Shown here one piece after another: positions 50,091 to 58,558 of a stretch of 64,000 nt of DNA. The stretch is from Gottschalkia acidurici 9a. GTDB taxonomy: Bacteria; Bacillota; Clostridia; Tissierellales; Gottschalkiaceae. Location of the stretch: contig NC_018664.1 of the NCBI RefSeq assembly GCF_000299355.1, forward strand, positions 2,464,380 to 2,528,379. Direction: 5' to 3'. The notes under the pieces were generated by a model. The model was given only the letters and a program-made list of their open reading frames with translations, was not told the DNA's origin and made no database searches. Numbering within the stretch: the first letter of the stretch is position 1; every line of letters begins with the position of its first letter. The position numbers and the translations under genes were made by a program.

Positions 50091-51035
50091 AAACTCTCCT
50101 ATGCTTCTTATCTTCTCATATCTTTTCGTTAAAAGTTGCTCTATATCTTGGTTTGTTAACTCAGATATAGATTCTAGAATATAATCTTTAATATTTTTTG
50201 ACATAAGCTCAACATCTCTATGTGCTCCACCTGATGGTTCTTTTATAATATCATCTATTATCTTCAGTCTTAATAAATCTTCCGATGTGAGTTTCATAAC
50301 TTCCGATGCGTCTTTAGCAAGATTTGAGTCTTTCCAAAGAATGCTTGCAAGTCCCTCTGGTGATATAACTGAGTATATAGAATGCTCTAGCATAGCAACT
50401 TTATCTCCTACTCCTAATGCTAGTGCTCCACCACTACCACCTTCACCTATAATTATAGCTATAACTGGAACCTTAAGCTTACTCATTTCTAAAAGATTAG
50501 TAGCTATTGCTTCTCCTTGACCTCTTTCTTCTGCTCCTATTCCACAATAAGCACCAGATGTGTTTATTAGTGTAATTATAGGTCTTTTAAACTTCTCCGC
50601 TTGCTTCATAAGTCTTAATGCTTTTCTATACCCTTCTGGATGTGGCATTCCAAAGTTTCTCTTTATATTTTCTTTAGTGTCATTTCCTTTTTGATGACCT
50701 ATAACAGTTACAGGCATACCTTCTAGTAGTCCTACTCCTCCAACTATAGAAAGATCGTCAGCAAAAAGTCTATCTCCATGAAATTCTATGAAGTCATCTA
50801 GTATATATTCAATATACTGTAAAGTAGTAGGTCTATCTTGATATCTTGCAATTTTAACTTTTTGCCATGGAGATAAGTTCTCATATACATTCTTTTTCAT
50901 ATCTTTAACTTTATTTCTTAGTATTTCTATCTCTCCAGATAAATCAACATCACTTTCTTTTGCAAAAGTCTCTATCTCTCTTATCTTATCTTCAAGTTCA
51001 ACTATAGGTTTTTCAAAATCAAGGGAATTACTCAT
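50079..51035 (-). CDS. accA: Acetyl-CoA carboxylase carboxyltransferase subunit alpha
   Basis: With AccD it moves the carboxyl group from biotin to acetyl-CoA, giving malonyl-CoA for fatty acid synthesis. The ~318-residue crotonase-fold subunit shows [63 protein letters not shown] and [19 protein letters not shown] start at the ATG at 51035, six bases after GGGGGTG. It overlaps the accD end, so they are translationally coupled. Confidence 0.96.
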   Translation of the reverse strand: MSNSLDFEKPIVELEDKIREIETFAKESDVDLSGEIEILRNKVKDMKKNVYENLSPWQKVKIARYQDRPTTLQYIEYILDDFIEFHGDRLFADDLSIVGGVGLLEGMPVTVIGHQKGNDTKENIKRNFGMPHPEGYRKALRLMKQAEKFKRPIITLINTSGAYCGIGAEERGQGEAIATNLLEMSKLKVPVIAIIIGEGGSGGALALGVGDKVAMLEHSIYSVISPEGLASILWKDSNLAKDASEVMKLTSEDLLRLKIIDDIIKEPSGGAHRDVELMSKNIKDYILESISELTNQDIEQLLTKRYEKIRSIGEFEER

Positions 51036-51978
51036 GCTTTTCACCCCCATTGTGGATATATAATATTTTACCTAAAGTATCTTTTAAATCTTTTCTATGA
51101 ACTATTTTATCTATAAATCCTTTTTCCTGAACAAATTCTGCTTTCTGGAACTCTTCTGGAAGTGTTTGCTTTATAGTTTGTTCAATAACTCTACGACCTG
51201 CAAATCCTATTTGTGCACCTGGCTCTGCTAGTATAATATCCCCTAGCATAGCAAAGCTAGCAGTTACTCCTCCTGTTGTAGGATCAGTAAGTACTGATAT
51301 ATATAACAGCCCTTCATCTGAAAGTTTTCCAAGTGCAGCAGAAGTTTTTGCCATTTGCATAAGCGATATTATTGCTTCCTGCATTCTTGCTCCACCTGAC
51401 GCACAGAATATAATAACTGGTAACTTCTTCTCTAAAGCTCTCTCAACAGCCCTAGTAATTTTTTCACCAACGGCAGATCCCATACTTGCCATCATAAAAT
51501 TAGAATCCATTACGCATATAACACATGGATTGCCATTAATTTTTCCTTCACCAGTAACTACTGCTTCCTTTAAACCTGATTGTTCTTCAGCTTTTTTTAT
51601 TTTCTCTTCATATTCTGGAAAGCCTAAAGGATTCTTAGATCTTAAATTTTCATCATACTCAATAAATGTTCCTTCATCTATAGTTATAGCTATTCTTTCT
51701 CTACTATTTATTCTTAAATGTAAGTCACATTTAGTACAAGTGTTTTTGTTTTCTTCTACATCTTTTCTTAAAAGAACTTCTCCACACTTTTTGCACTTTA
51801 TCCATATATTGTCATCTACTTCTATCTCTGTTTTTTCTTTTTTTATAGTATTATTAAGTTCTATTTTTTCATCTTTATTTTCAATCATATCCTTATTTAC
51901 AACACTGTTTGAAACTTTTCCATTATCGTAAATCGGTATAGTTGCATATTTCTTTTTCTGGAACCAGTCTTTGAACAC
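51028..51978 (-). CDS. accD: Acetyl-CoA carboxylase carboxyltransferase subunit beta
   Basis: Partner of AccA. The 316 residues begin with a ~50-residue variable region. A four-cysteine zinc finger follows ([10 protein letters not shown]...CTKCDLHL, CxxC-x15-CxxC). The crotonase-like domain has [22 protein letters not shown] and [22 protein letters not shown]. The start is GTG with AAAGGGTGA. It lies between accC and accA. Confidence 0.96.
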   Translation of the reverse strand: MFKDWFQKKKYATIPIYDNGKVSNSVVNKDMIENKDEKIELNNTIKKEKTEIEVDDNIWIKCKKCGEVLLRKDVEENKNTCTKCDLHLRINSRERIAITIDEGTFIEYDENLRSKNPLGFPEYEEKIKKAEEQSGLKEAVVTGEGKINGNPCVICVMDSNFMMASMGSAVGEKITRAVERALEKKLPVIIFCASGGARMQEAIISLMQMAKTSAALGKLSDEGLLYISVLTDPTTGGVTASFAMLGDIILAEPGAQIGFAGRRVIEQTIKQTLPEEFQKAEFVQEKGFIDKIVHRKDLKDTLGKILYIHNGGEKHE

Positions 51979-52002
51979 TACTGCTTCACCCTTTCAATTC
52001 AT

Positions 52003-53349
52003 TTACTTTTTTAGTACTTCTTTTTCAATAAAAGAAGTATCTACTTTATTCTTTATGAATCCCTTGTTACTAAGTATCTCTCTTTGAAAATCTATATTGG
52101 TATTAATACCTGTTATTATAAGTTCATCTAATGCTCTTTTCATTCTACCTATAGCTTCTTCTCTGTCATTTCCCCATACTATAAGTTTCCCTATCATAGA
52201 GTCATAAGTTGGTGGAATAACATATCCACTATATATATGACTATCCATTCTAACACCATAACCACCTGGTATAAATATATCCTCTATTTCTCCTGGTGAT
52301 GGCATAAAGTTCTTAGAAGGATCTTCTGCATTAATTCTGCATTCTATAGCATGACCATTTATCTTTATATCATCTTGCTTTAACTTAAGTTTTTTTCCAC
52401 ATGCTACTCTTATCTGTTCTTTTATAAGATCTACTCCTGTTATAGCTTCTGTAATAGGATGTTCAACTTGTATTCTTGTGTTCATTTCTATGAAGTAAAA
52501 GTTATTATATTTATCTAACAAGAACTCTATGGTTCCTGCATTTATATATGATACAGCTCTCGCTGCTTTAAGAGCAGCCTCACCCATTTCTTTTCTCAAT
52601 TTATCACTTATAATATCACAAGGTGCTTCCTCTAGTACTTTTTGGTTTCTCCTTTGTAGTGAACAGTCTCTTTCCCCTAAATGAATTACATTTCCATGTT
52701 CATCTGCAAGTATTTGAAATTCTATATGTCTAGGCTCTTCTATAAATTTTTCTATATACATAGAGTCATCATTAAACGCTACAGAAGATTCTGATTTAGC
52801 CATATTGAAGTATTCTTCAAACTTATCTTCATCATAGACTATTCTCATTCCTCTTCCGCCACCACCGCTTGAAGCCTTAACCATTACCGGAAATCCTATT
52901 TCTTTGGCTATCTTTAATGCTTCTTTAGAGTCTGTGGTAGATTCTTCAGATCCAGGAACTACTGGTACCCCTGCATCAATCATTGTTTTTCTTGCTTGTG
53001 ATTTGTTTCCCATCTTATTTATATGATCCGCATTTGGACCTATAAATTTAATACCGTGCATTTCACACACTTCTACTAATTTTGTATTCTCGGATAAAAA
53101 ACCATACCCTGGATGTATTGCTTCTGCTCCTGTTACAAGTGCAGCACTTATAATGTTTTTTATATCTAAATAACTTTTTGAAGAATTCGCTGGACCTATG
53201 CATATAGATTCATCAGCCATATGTACATGTAATGAATCTTTATCTATTTCAGAATACACTGAAACTGTCTTTATCCCTAACTCTTTACAAGCTCTTATTA
53301 TTCTTAACGCTATTTCTCCCCTATTTGCAATAAGTATCTTTTTAAACAT
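52003..53349 (-). CDS. accC: Biotin carboxylase subunit of acetyl-CoA carboxylase
   Basis: It carboxylates biotin on AccB with ATP and bicarbonate. The 448-residue ATP-grasp enzyme has ILIANRGEIALRIIRACKELG, HPGYGFLSEN, KASSGGGGRGMR (glycine loop), EKFIEEPRHIEFQILAD, RDCSLQRRNQKVLEEAP and FIEMNTRIQVEHPITEAITGVDL. It lies 4 bp after accB. The carrier's biotin is attached by BirA, also in this window. Confidence 0.97.
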   Translation of the reverse strand: MFKKILIANRGEIALRIIRACKELGIKTVSVYSEIDKDSLHVHMADESICIGPANSSKSYLDIKNIISAALVTGAEAIHPGYGFLSENTKLVEVCEMHGIKFIGPNADHINKMGNKSQARKTMIDAGVPVVPGSEESTTDSKEALKIAKEIGFPVMVKASSGGGGRGMRIVYDEDKFEEYFNMAKSESSVAFNDDSMYIEKFIEEPRHIEFQILADEHGNVIHLGERDCSLQRRNQKVLEEAPCDIISDKLRKEMGEAALKAARAVSYINAGTIEFLLDKYNNFYFIEMNTRIQVEHPITEAITGVDLIKEQIRVACGKKLKLKQDDIKINGHAIECRINAEDPSKNFMPSPGEIEDIFIPGGYGVRMDSHIYSGYVIPPTYDSMIGKLIVWGNDREEAIGRMKRALDELIITGINTNIDFQREILSNKGFIKNKVDTSFIEKEVLKK

Positions 53350-53353
53350 ACAA

Positions 53354-53845
53354 TTACCTCCTAATTATCATAAGTGGCTGATTGTATTCTACTATATCTT
53401 CGTTTTCAACTAATATTTCAAATATCTCTCCCGATATTTCACTTTCTATTTGATTCATTATTTTCATAGCTTCTATTATACAAAGAGTTTGACCTTCTTT
53501 TACTCGATCTCCTATCTTAACAAAGTTATCTGCATCTGGACTTGGTGATGAATAGAATGTTCCTACTATAGGTGATTTTACTACAAACATGTCTTTATAG
53601 TCTTCCGTATTTTCTTGTGGTACCTCATTTAATTCTATAGTTTCTTTTTGTACTGGAACTGTCCCCTGTATTTTAACTGTTTCTTCTATTGCATTAGGTT
53701 GAGCATAAACTACTTCACTATTAGACTTTTCTACTTTAATATTTTTAGATATGCTTATTTTAAAACCATTATTTTCTATATCGACTTTTTCTATACTCGT
53801 TTTATCCATAGTCAATATTAAATCTTTTATATCTTTAATCTCCAA
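53354..53845 (-). CDS. accB: Biotin carboxyl carrier protein
   Basis: The 163-residue protein has an N-terminal domain, a flexible Glu/Pro-containing linker (about 50-85) and a C-terminal biotinyl domain with [17 protein letters not shown] and the biotinylation motif [11 protein letters not shown] (modified Lys). The start is TTG after AGGAGG. It is the first gene of accB-accC-accD-accA. A FapR-like operator and a promoter lie just upstream. Confidence 0.96.
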   Translation of the reverse strand: MEIKDIKDLILTMDKTSIEKVDIENNGFKISISKNIKVEKSNSEVVYAQPNAIEETVKIQGTVPVQKETIELNEVPQENTEDYKDMFVVKSPIVGTFYSSPSPDADNFVKIGDRVKEGQTLCIIEAMKIMNQIESEISGEIFEILVENEDIVEYNQPLMIIRR

Positions 53846-53886
53846 TTTAATTCCTCCTAAAGAAACCTAATTTTCATATTAATCAT

Positions 53887-53944
53887 TTAGTACCTACTAC
53901 TAATAGTTGTTACCATTGTAACATATCATATTGCATATTTGCAA
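53887..53944 (-). promoter_or_regulatory. acc operon promoter with FapR-like operator
   Basis: On the minus strand TTGCAA (53944-53939), 18 nt, TACAAT (53920-53915). Starting ~10 bp past the -10, at 53887-53905, is TTAGTACCTACTACTAATA (plus strand). It differs at two central positions from the FapR site TTAGTACCTGRTACTAATA and has TTAGTA/TACTAA arms. FapR represses lipid-synthesis genes until malonyl-CoA binds (established in Bacillus). The position over the transcription start suits repression. Confidence 0.65.
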
Positions 53945-54021
53945 TTAGAAATAACGTAGATTGATGTCGATTAGAGACTTATGTGCTACAAATTTTTCAC
54001 TATATAGCTAAATTTAAAATC

Positions 54022-54061
54022 AAAAAAGGGTCATAGTATTTATCTCTATGACCCTTTTTTG
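54022..54061. terminator. Terminator after the FrdX-like gene
   Basis: AAAAAAGGGTCATAG pairs with CTATGACCCTTTTTT around a 9-nt loop. The T-run on the minus strand follows the FrdX-like gene. Confidence 0.88.
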
Positions 54062-54110
54062 TGATTTTAAGCCTTGCTAAAATGTATTTCGATATATTCT
54101 TTTATCTCTA

Positions 54111-54884
54111 TTAATGATCCTCTCTCTGACCACTTCTAGCTATTCTAACTTTATTTAATCTTATATCTTTCCCAGAGTTTTTTATTGCTGTTTCTGCTGC
54201 TATTACTATTCCAGTACAACATGGTACCTCCATATGCGCTACTGTAACTTCCTTTATATCATTATTTTTTATCATATTTGTAAGCTTTTCAGTATAGAAA
54301 GCTATATCATCAAATTTAGGACATCCAATTACTACTGAATTTCCTTTTAGTAAGTCTAAATGAAAGTTAGGGTATGCAACTGGAACACAGTCAGCAGCTA
54401 TTAAGAGACCTCTTCCACTTAAATAAGGTGCGTCCTCTGCAACTATTTTTAACTGAACCGGCCATTGAGTAAGCTGTGATTTTATTTTGATTTCTATGTC
54501 TCCCGAGGATATAAGTGTACCTTCATCATCGTTATCATCTCTATTTATAATCATGGACTTGCTACCTGGACATCTGCCTCCATGTCCTAGCTTACCATTA
54601 TGACTTCCCTGGCAAGGCGTTGTAGAGTTAGCTTCTTTCTTTAAGTTCGCTAAATGATCTTCCACTGCTTCCTCGTCAAACTCATCAGCTTCTCTTTCTA
54701 TTATTTTTAGTGCATCTTGTGGACAGTGACCTAAGCAGGCCCCTATACCATCACAAAGATTATCAGATATTAATTTAGCTTTTCCATCTATTATTTTCAT
54801 TGCTCCTTCTGCACAATTAAGAATACATAATCCGCATCCGTCACATTTTTCTTCATCTATCTCAATTATTTGTCTTATTGCCAT
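54111..54884 (-). CDS. FrdX-like [4Fe-4S] ferredoxin-domain protein
   Basis: The ~257-residue soluble protein has two ferredoxin motifs at the N terminus: CDGCGLCILNC (complete) and CDGIGACLGHCP. In the second, Ile replaces the second Cys, so that cluster is atypical or [3Fe-4S]. A ~160-residue domain with many further cysteines (DCVPVA, IGCPKFDD, EVPCCTG) follows. Proteins of this layout (FrdX) often accompany hcp in HcpR regulons and are thought to supply electrons to Hcp (inference). I start at the ATG at 54884 after AAGGAGTGAT. A TGTGA-N6-TCACA site lies upstream. Confidence 0.85.
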   Translation of the reverse strand: MAIRQIIEIDEEKCDGCGLCILNCAEGAMKIIDGKAKLISDNLCDGIGACLGHCPQDALKIIEREADEFDEEAVEDHLANLKKEANSTTPCQGSHNGKLGHGGRCPGSKSMIINRDDNDDEGTLISSGDIEIKIKSQLTQWPVQLKIVAEDAPYLSGRGLLIAADCVPVAYPNFHLDLLKGNSVVIGCPKFDDIAFYTEKLTNMIKNNDIKEVTVAHMEVPCCTGIVIAAETAIKNSGKDIRLNKVRIARSGQREDH

Positions 54885-54925
54885 AAGATCACTCCTTATA
54901 TTTTCTTTCAACTTGCTGTAACCTC

Positions 54926-54931
54926 ATTATA
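54926..54931 (-). promoter_or_regulatory. -10 box of the FrdX-like gene
   Basis: TATAAT on the minus strand with a poor -35, as expected for an activator-dependent promoter. The CRP/FNR-type palindrome is centred ~63 bp upstream of the inferred start, near a class I activator position. Confidence 0.45.
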
Positions 54932-54974
54932 GCAGTTTCATACAGATATTTATGTGAATTAAAGCAAAAATAAG

Positions 54975-54990
54975 TGTGACATTAGTCACA
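54975..54990. promoter_or_regulatory. CRP/FNR-type (HcpR-like) operator before the FrdX-like gene
   Basis: TGTGACATTAGTCACA is a perfect 6+4+6 palindrome fitting TGTGA-N6-TCACA. A matching site precedes hcp (58329-58348). Confidence 0.65.
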
Positions 54991-55242
54991 AAATTATTTA
55001 TTGTAGAAAATTATAATATAATATCTAAAATAAAAGAAAATAATTTATTCTATTTTATAATTTTTGACTACTCAATCTATACAGTTAAAGTTTTTCATAT
55101 TTTATATACCTGTAGTAAATCATATATCTTCTTAAGGTAATATTTTCTTCGTTATAATCCTTTTATAAATATATTAATTTGCAATATGTTTATAAAATAA
55201 TTAAAATTAAATATATGATGAAAAAGAAAGGGGCTTTTTAAT
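54991..55242 (+). promoter_or_regulatory. Upstream region and promoter of the C_GCAxxG_C_C gene
   Basis: AT-rich and without a gene. TTGCAA (55179-55184), 17 nt and TAAAAT (55202-55207) form a plausible plus-strand promoter close to the start codon. Nothing else is recognised. Confidence 0.45.
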
Positions 55243-55677
55243 ATGGAAGAAAAAGTAGATATTTCTGAAATTGCTCTAAATTATTTTAGGGAGGGTTTTT
55301 CTTGCAGCGAGGCTACATTAAGAGCTGCTAATGACTACTATGATATGGGACTTAGTAGTGAAACTTTAAAAATTGCTACAACCTTTGGCGCTGGATTTGG
55401 TGGTTCAAAATGTAGTTGTGGTACTGTTACTGGTGGAGAAATAGTCCTTGGGACTTTATTTGGAAGAACTTCTTCTGATCAAAGCGCAAAAAAAGCTTTT
55501 GAAACGTCAAAAAAATTACATGATAAATTTAAAAAATCTTTTGGACATATATGTTGTAGAATTTTAATTAAAAACTATGATTGGGCTTCATCAGAACGTA
55601 AATCATATTGTGAAAAATTTGTTGCTGGTGGAAGTGAAATTATTAAATCTATAATAGATGAGGAAAATAAAAAGTAA
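55243..55677 (+). CDS. C_GCAxxG_C_C family redox protein
   Basis: The 144-residue protein has a conserved array of cysteines: GFSCSEATLRA near residue 22, then GAGFGGSKCSCGTVTGGEIVLGTLFGR, HICCRIL and YCEKFV. This is the C_GCAxxG_C_C (redox-active) family seen in anaerobes, often beside oxidoreductases and in a few cases selenium-containing proteins. Function is unknown; thiol redox chemistry or metal binding is likely. The ATG follows AAAGGGG. The next gene, 69 bp on in the same direction, is the probable selenoprotein. Confidence 0.88.
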   Translation: MEEKVDISEIALNYFREGFSCSEATLRAANDYYDMGLSSETLKIATTFGAGFGGSKCSCGTVTGGEIVLGTLFGRTSSDQSAKKAFETSKKLHDKFKKSFGHICCRILIKNYDWASSERKSYCEKFVAGGSEIIKSIIDEENKK

Positions 55678-55746
55678 ATTCTCAGTGAAAAAATCATCAC
55701 ATTGGGTATAATATATATATATTCTTAATATAGTGAGGTGATTTTT

Positions 55747-56049
55747 GTGAGTATAGTTATAGATGATGATGTTAAATTAAACTTAAAATTCAGAAGAAAG
55801 AATATAATCACAATAGATTACGGAATTTTAAGTAGCTGTTGAAGCATCATGCCAGAAATATTTACAAGGCTTAAGAATCCGGTGGATTCTAGCAGGTTTG
55901 AAAAATATGCAAAAGATGATTTAACTATATATATAAATAAAGAACTTGATATGGAAGATGAAGTTAGGATAAAGTTTCCTAAATACGCATCTGACTTACC
56001 TGAAAAAGAATTTGAAGTGCTAGGAGTTAAACTTCCAACTCTAGCTTAA
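55747..56049 (+). CDS. Probable CC/Se-motif selenoprotein (HesB-like), in-frame UGA
   Basis: One frame runs from GTG (55747, five bases after GAGGTG) to TAA at 56049, interrupted only by TGA at 55840-55842. Read as selenocysteine it gives 100 residues with Cys31-Sec32 and a Pro four residues after Sec (SSCUSIMPEIFTRL). The upstream part is protein-like and basic (KLNLKFRRKNIITIDYG), the downstream part acidic. I recall the small HesB-like 'CC/Se motif' family, in which Sec or a second Cys fills this place. A stem GAATCC-GGT-GGATTC (55875-55889) lies ~32 nt after the UGA as a candidate SECIS element. The ATG at 55849 would give only 66 residues and lacks a ribosome site. Function unknown; thiol-selenol redox or Fe-S handling is an inference. 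Confidence 0.82.
55874..55890 (+). promoter_or_regulatory. Candidate bacterial SECIS hairpin
   Basis: A 7-bp stem AGAATCC/GGATTCT closes a GGT loop with G first. It starts ~31 nt after the UGA, at the far edge of the usual spacing for bacterial SECIS elements. A weaker GCC/GGC pairing lies closer to the UGA. Confidence 0.45.
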
Positions 56050-56052
56050 AAT

Positions 56053-56085
56053 AAAAAGCTAGGATTTTATCCTAGCTTTTTATTT
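56053..56085 (+). terminator. Intrinsic terminator after the selenoprotein gene
   Basis: AAAAGCTAGGAT/ATCCTAGCTTTT stem directly after the stop codon, followed by TATTTT. Confidence 0.82.
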
Positions 56086-56160
56086 TAATAAATGTAAGGC
56101 TATTCTTTAAAGATTAATCTATTTTAAAACTAGATTTAAGTATTGTTACTATATTAAATA

Positions 56161-56967
56161 TTATTTTCCTTCAATCTCTATATAACTTATTTGGATTCTG
56201 TTGAAAAGTCTTATAGGCTTAAAACTATTTCCAAGGCCACTATCTAAATATAGTTTTCCATCTTCTAGTTCATATAAGCCCTTACTATACTTTGGAAAAA
56301 ATCCTCCCTCTGGAGAAATTATAGCTCCTATTATAGGAAATCTAACTTGACCCCCATGAATATGACCTGCTAAAGTCAAATCGCTATTTAAACCACTATA
56401 CTGTAGTGCTTTTTGTGGAGAATGTGATAATAGTATAGTAAATAAACTTTTATCTATATCATTAAAAACTTCTGTGTTCTGATTGTTACCTTTGTAGTAA
56501 GGTATACCACATAAATTTATGTTAACACCATTTATATTTAAAAGTTCGTATTTATAATCAAAATTAATAATTCCCAGCCTACTGATTTCTTCTATGAACT
56601 CTTCTCCATTTTCATTTCTTTTTTCATGGTTTCCACTTACAAAGTATATTTTAGGATTTATTTTTTTCATATTTTTCAGAAGAAATATAGTATTATCAAA
56701 ATTTTTAGTTTTATGGTCTATTATATCTCCAGTTAATACTATTATATCTGGATTTAGTTTTTCTATATCTTTTAAAAGTTTCTTTTTATTTATTAAATCA
56801 TTATCATGATAATCTGATATTTGAACTATTTTTATTTTCTTTTCCTTTGGTAGCTTTGCTTCTTCTATTCTTACATGGTTTATTTTAAACATACTGATTT
56901 GATAATAAATATATATAAATACAAGTATCAATGATATTATTATTAGTTTTAAACCTTTTCTTACCAA
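56161..56967 (-). CDS. Membrane-anchored metallophosphoesterase (YkuE-like)
   Basis: The 268-residue protein has one N-terminal helix (about 7-24), then a calcineurin-like phosphoesterase domain. Metal-ligand motifs are in order: QISDYHDN (DxH), VLTGDIID (GD), VSGNHEKRN (GNHE), SHSPQ and LAGHIHGGQVRFP (GHxH). The orientation of the helix suggests an extracytoplasmic domain. YkuE-type enzymes act on phosphodiesters or phospholipid headgroups, but the substrate is not predictable. The start is TTG after GAGGTG. It follows the PAS-phosphatase gene by 25 bp, so they may be co-transcribed. Confidence 0.88.
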   Translation of the reverse strand: MVRKGLKLIIISLILVFIYIYYQISMFKINHVRIEEAKLPKEKKIKIVQISDYHDNDLINKKKLLKDIEKLNPDIIVLTGDIIDHKTKNFDNTIFLLKNMKKINPKIYFVSGNHEKRNENGEEFIEEISRLGIINFDYKYELLNINGVNINLCGIPYYKGNNQNTEVFNDIDKSLFTILLSHSPQKALQYSGLNSDLTLAGHIHGGQVRFPIIGAIISPEGGFFPKYSKGLYELEDGKLYLDSGLGNSFKPIRLFNRIQISYIEIEGK

Positions 56968-56992
56968 CTCGCACCTCTTCGAAAATTTAGTC

Positions 56993-58132
56993 TTATTCTA
57001 ATATCTCTATTTTTAATATTGCGAGGTCATCTTCCAGCTCTTTATATGAATACTTAGTTATTTCATCTTCTATAGCCTTCAGTAGCCCTTTAGTATGTTT
57101 TTTTGCTATTTCTGTAAGCCTATCTATTCCAAACAATTCTCCAATTTCATTTTTGCATTCTAGTATTCCATCTGTAAAGAACAATATATTATCGTCTTTA
57201 TTTAGTTTAACATCATATTCCTCATAACTAACTTCTTCAAAAAGATAAGTTATAGGATATCCTGTTGCTTCTAAAAATATTATATCCTTTTCTTCATCTT
57301 CATTTTTTCTAATTATTATAGGTATACCATTATGTCCACCGTTAGAATATTTTATAGTATTCTTTTTTGTGTTTATAACACCATAGAATATAGTAAAGTA
57401 ATTTTCATCATCTAAGTTTAAATCAAAAAAGCTTTTATGAAGTCTGCTAATAGTTTCTGAAGGCGAAAGTGTTTCACTCATTATATTTTCCATAGTTTGT
57501 CTTATAAACATAGTCATTATAGATGCTGTAACCCCATGACCAACAACATCACTTATATATACTCCTACATGATCTTCATCTATAATCTGAATATCAAATA
57601 TATCTCCACTTAGCATTTCTGATGGTTTATACATATAGTCTATTCCTAAAGATCGCATTTTCCCTTTTTCAGGTAGTATCTTTTCTTGTATTTTTTTTGC
57701 GAAATCAATATCTCTACTCATTTTTTCATTCTTGCTTATTAGTTCTCTCTCTAATGTTCTTTCTCTAGTTACATCTCTAAAAACTTCAACAACTGCGTAG
57801 ATATCACCATTTAAATCTCTTACAGGAGAACTTTTAACAGAAAAAATGCTATCCCCTATTCGCTCTTCTTTTTCTACTGCTTCTCCAGTAATTCTAGTGG
57901 CATCTGCTATGCATCTTATGCAAGGGCAAGACTTACCGAATATCAAATGGCATTTATTCCCGACGAGACTAACTTCTGTAGCATTTTGCATAGACTTATT
58001 AGTAAAAATTATTATTCCATCTTGATCTATTACTCTAACCCAGTCTACCATTCCATCTAATATGTCATAAGTCAGCCTCTTATGCTGCTTTATTTTTTCT
58101 TCTAAAGTTAATGCTCCACTTTGAGATAACAT
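56993..58132 (-). CDS. PAS-domain SpoIIE-type serine phosphatase
   Basis: The 379-residue cytosolic protein has an N-terminal PAS domain (about 20-125; ILDGMVDWVRVIDQDGIIIFTNKSM). A cysteine cluster KSCPCIRC sits in its loop and could bind a metal or sense redox state. A short coiled coil follows (about 130-160), then a PP2C/SpoIIE domain (about 165-379) with SGDIFDIQ, VYISDVVGHGVTAS and LFFTDGILE metal sites. Such proteins usually dephosphorylate anti-anti-sigma factors. None is adjacent, so its partner is unknown. It is divergent from hcp with a shared ~430-bp control region. Confidence 0.88.
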   Translation of the reverse strand: MLSQSGALTLEEKIKQHKRLTYDILDGMVDWVRVIDQDGIIIFTNKSMQNATEVSLVGNKCHLIFGKSCPCIRCIADATRITGEAVEKEERIGDSIFSVKSSPVRDLNGDIYAVVEVFRDVTRERTLERELISKNEKMSRDIDFAKKIQEKILPEKGKMRSLGIDYMYKPSEMLSGDIFDIQIIDEDHVGVYISDVVGHGVTASIMTMFIRQTMENIMSETLSPSETISRLHKSFFDLNLDDENYFTIFYGVINTKKNTIKYSNGGHNGIPIIIRKNEDEEKDIIFLEATGYPITYLFEEVSYEEYDVKLNKDDNILFFTDGILECKNEIGELFGIDRLTEIAKKHTKGLLKAIEDEITKYSYKELEDDLAILKIEILE

Positions 58133-58558
58133 AATTTCCCCCTCTTAAATACTTTTCTAAATAGTTCTACTCCTTTATCAAATTTAATTCAATCATATCA
58201 TCATTATTGTATTTAATTGTTATGCAATCCTACTATTTATGTGACTTATATCCCCAATTTACTATATTGTAATTATAACATATCACCCAATATTTTTCCT
58301 CCCTTTTTATATTTCAGGTGACTTATTCTATGTGATATAAATCACATATACGTTTGATACTGGTCACAGTAATTTATCTTTATTATCTATATCATGTATA
58401 TATAATCAAAAGTTAAGTAAATGAGTCAAACTACTGTATCAGCAAAGTTTAAAAACATTAACTTAAATATGGAGGTAAGTGTAATGGGTATTATTTCTGA
58501 TATTAAAAATAAACTTTTTAATAATTCTAAAGATATTAATAAAGGGAGGAATTTAGAT
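58133..58558. other. Divergent control region between the PAS-phosphatase and hcp
   Basis: ~430 bp with no separate gene. It holds the HcpR-like operator at 58329-58348, a TATAAT at 58401-58406 and three in-frame possible starts for hcp (58421, 58484, 58559). Confidence 0.6.
58329..58348. promoter_or_regulatory. CRP/FNR-type (HcpR-like) operator before hcp
   Basis: TATGTGATATAAATCACATA has perfect 8-bp arms around ATAA and fits TGTGA-N6-TCACA, as does the site before the FrdX-like gene. HcpR controls hcp in many anaerobes in response to nitric oxide (established). Confidence 0.7.

Noticed and set aside
55849-56049. 66-residue protein starting at ATG 55849
   Set aside because: No ribosome site before this ATG, and a well-placed GTG start upstream continues through the TGA in the same frame; treated as part of the selenoprotein gene.
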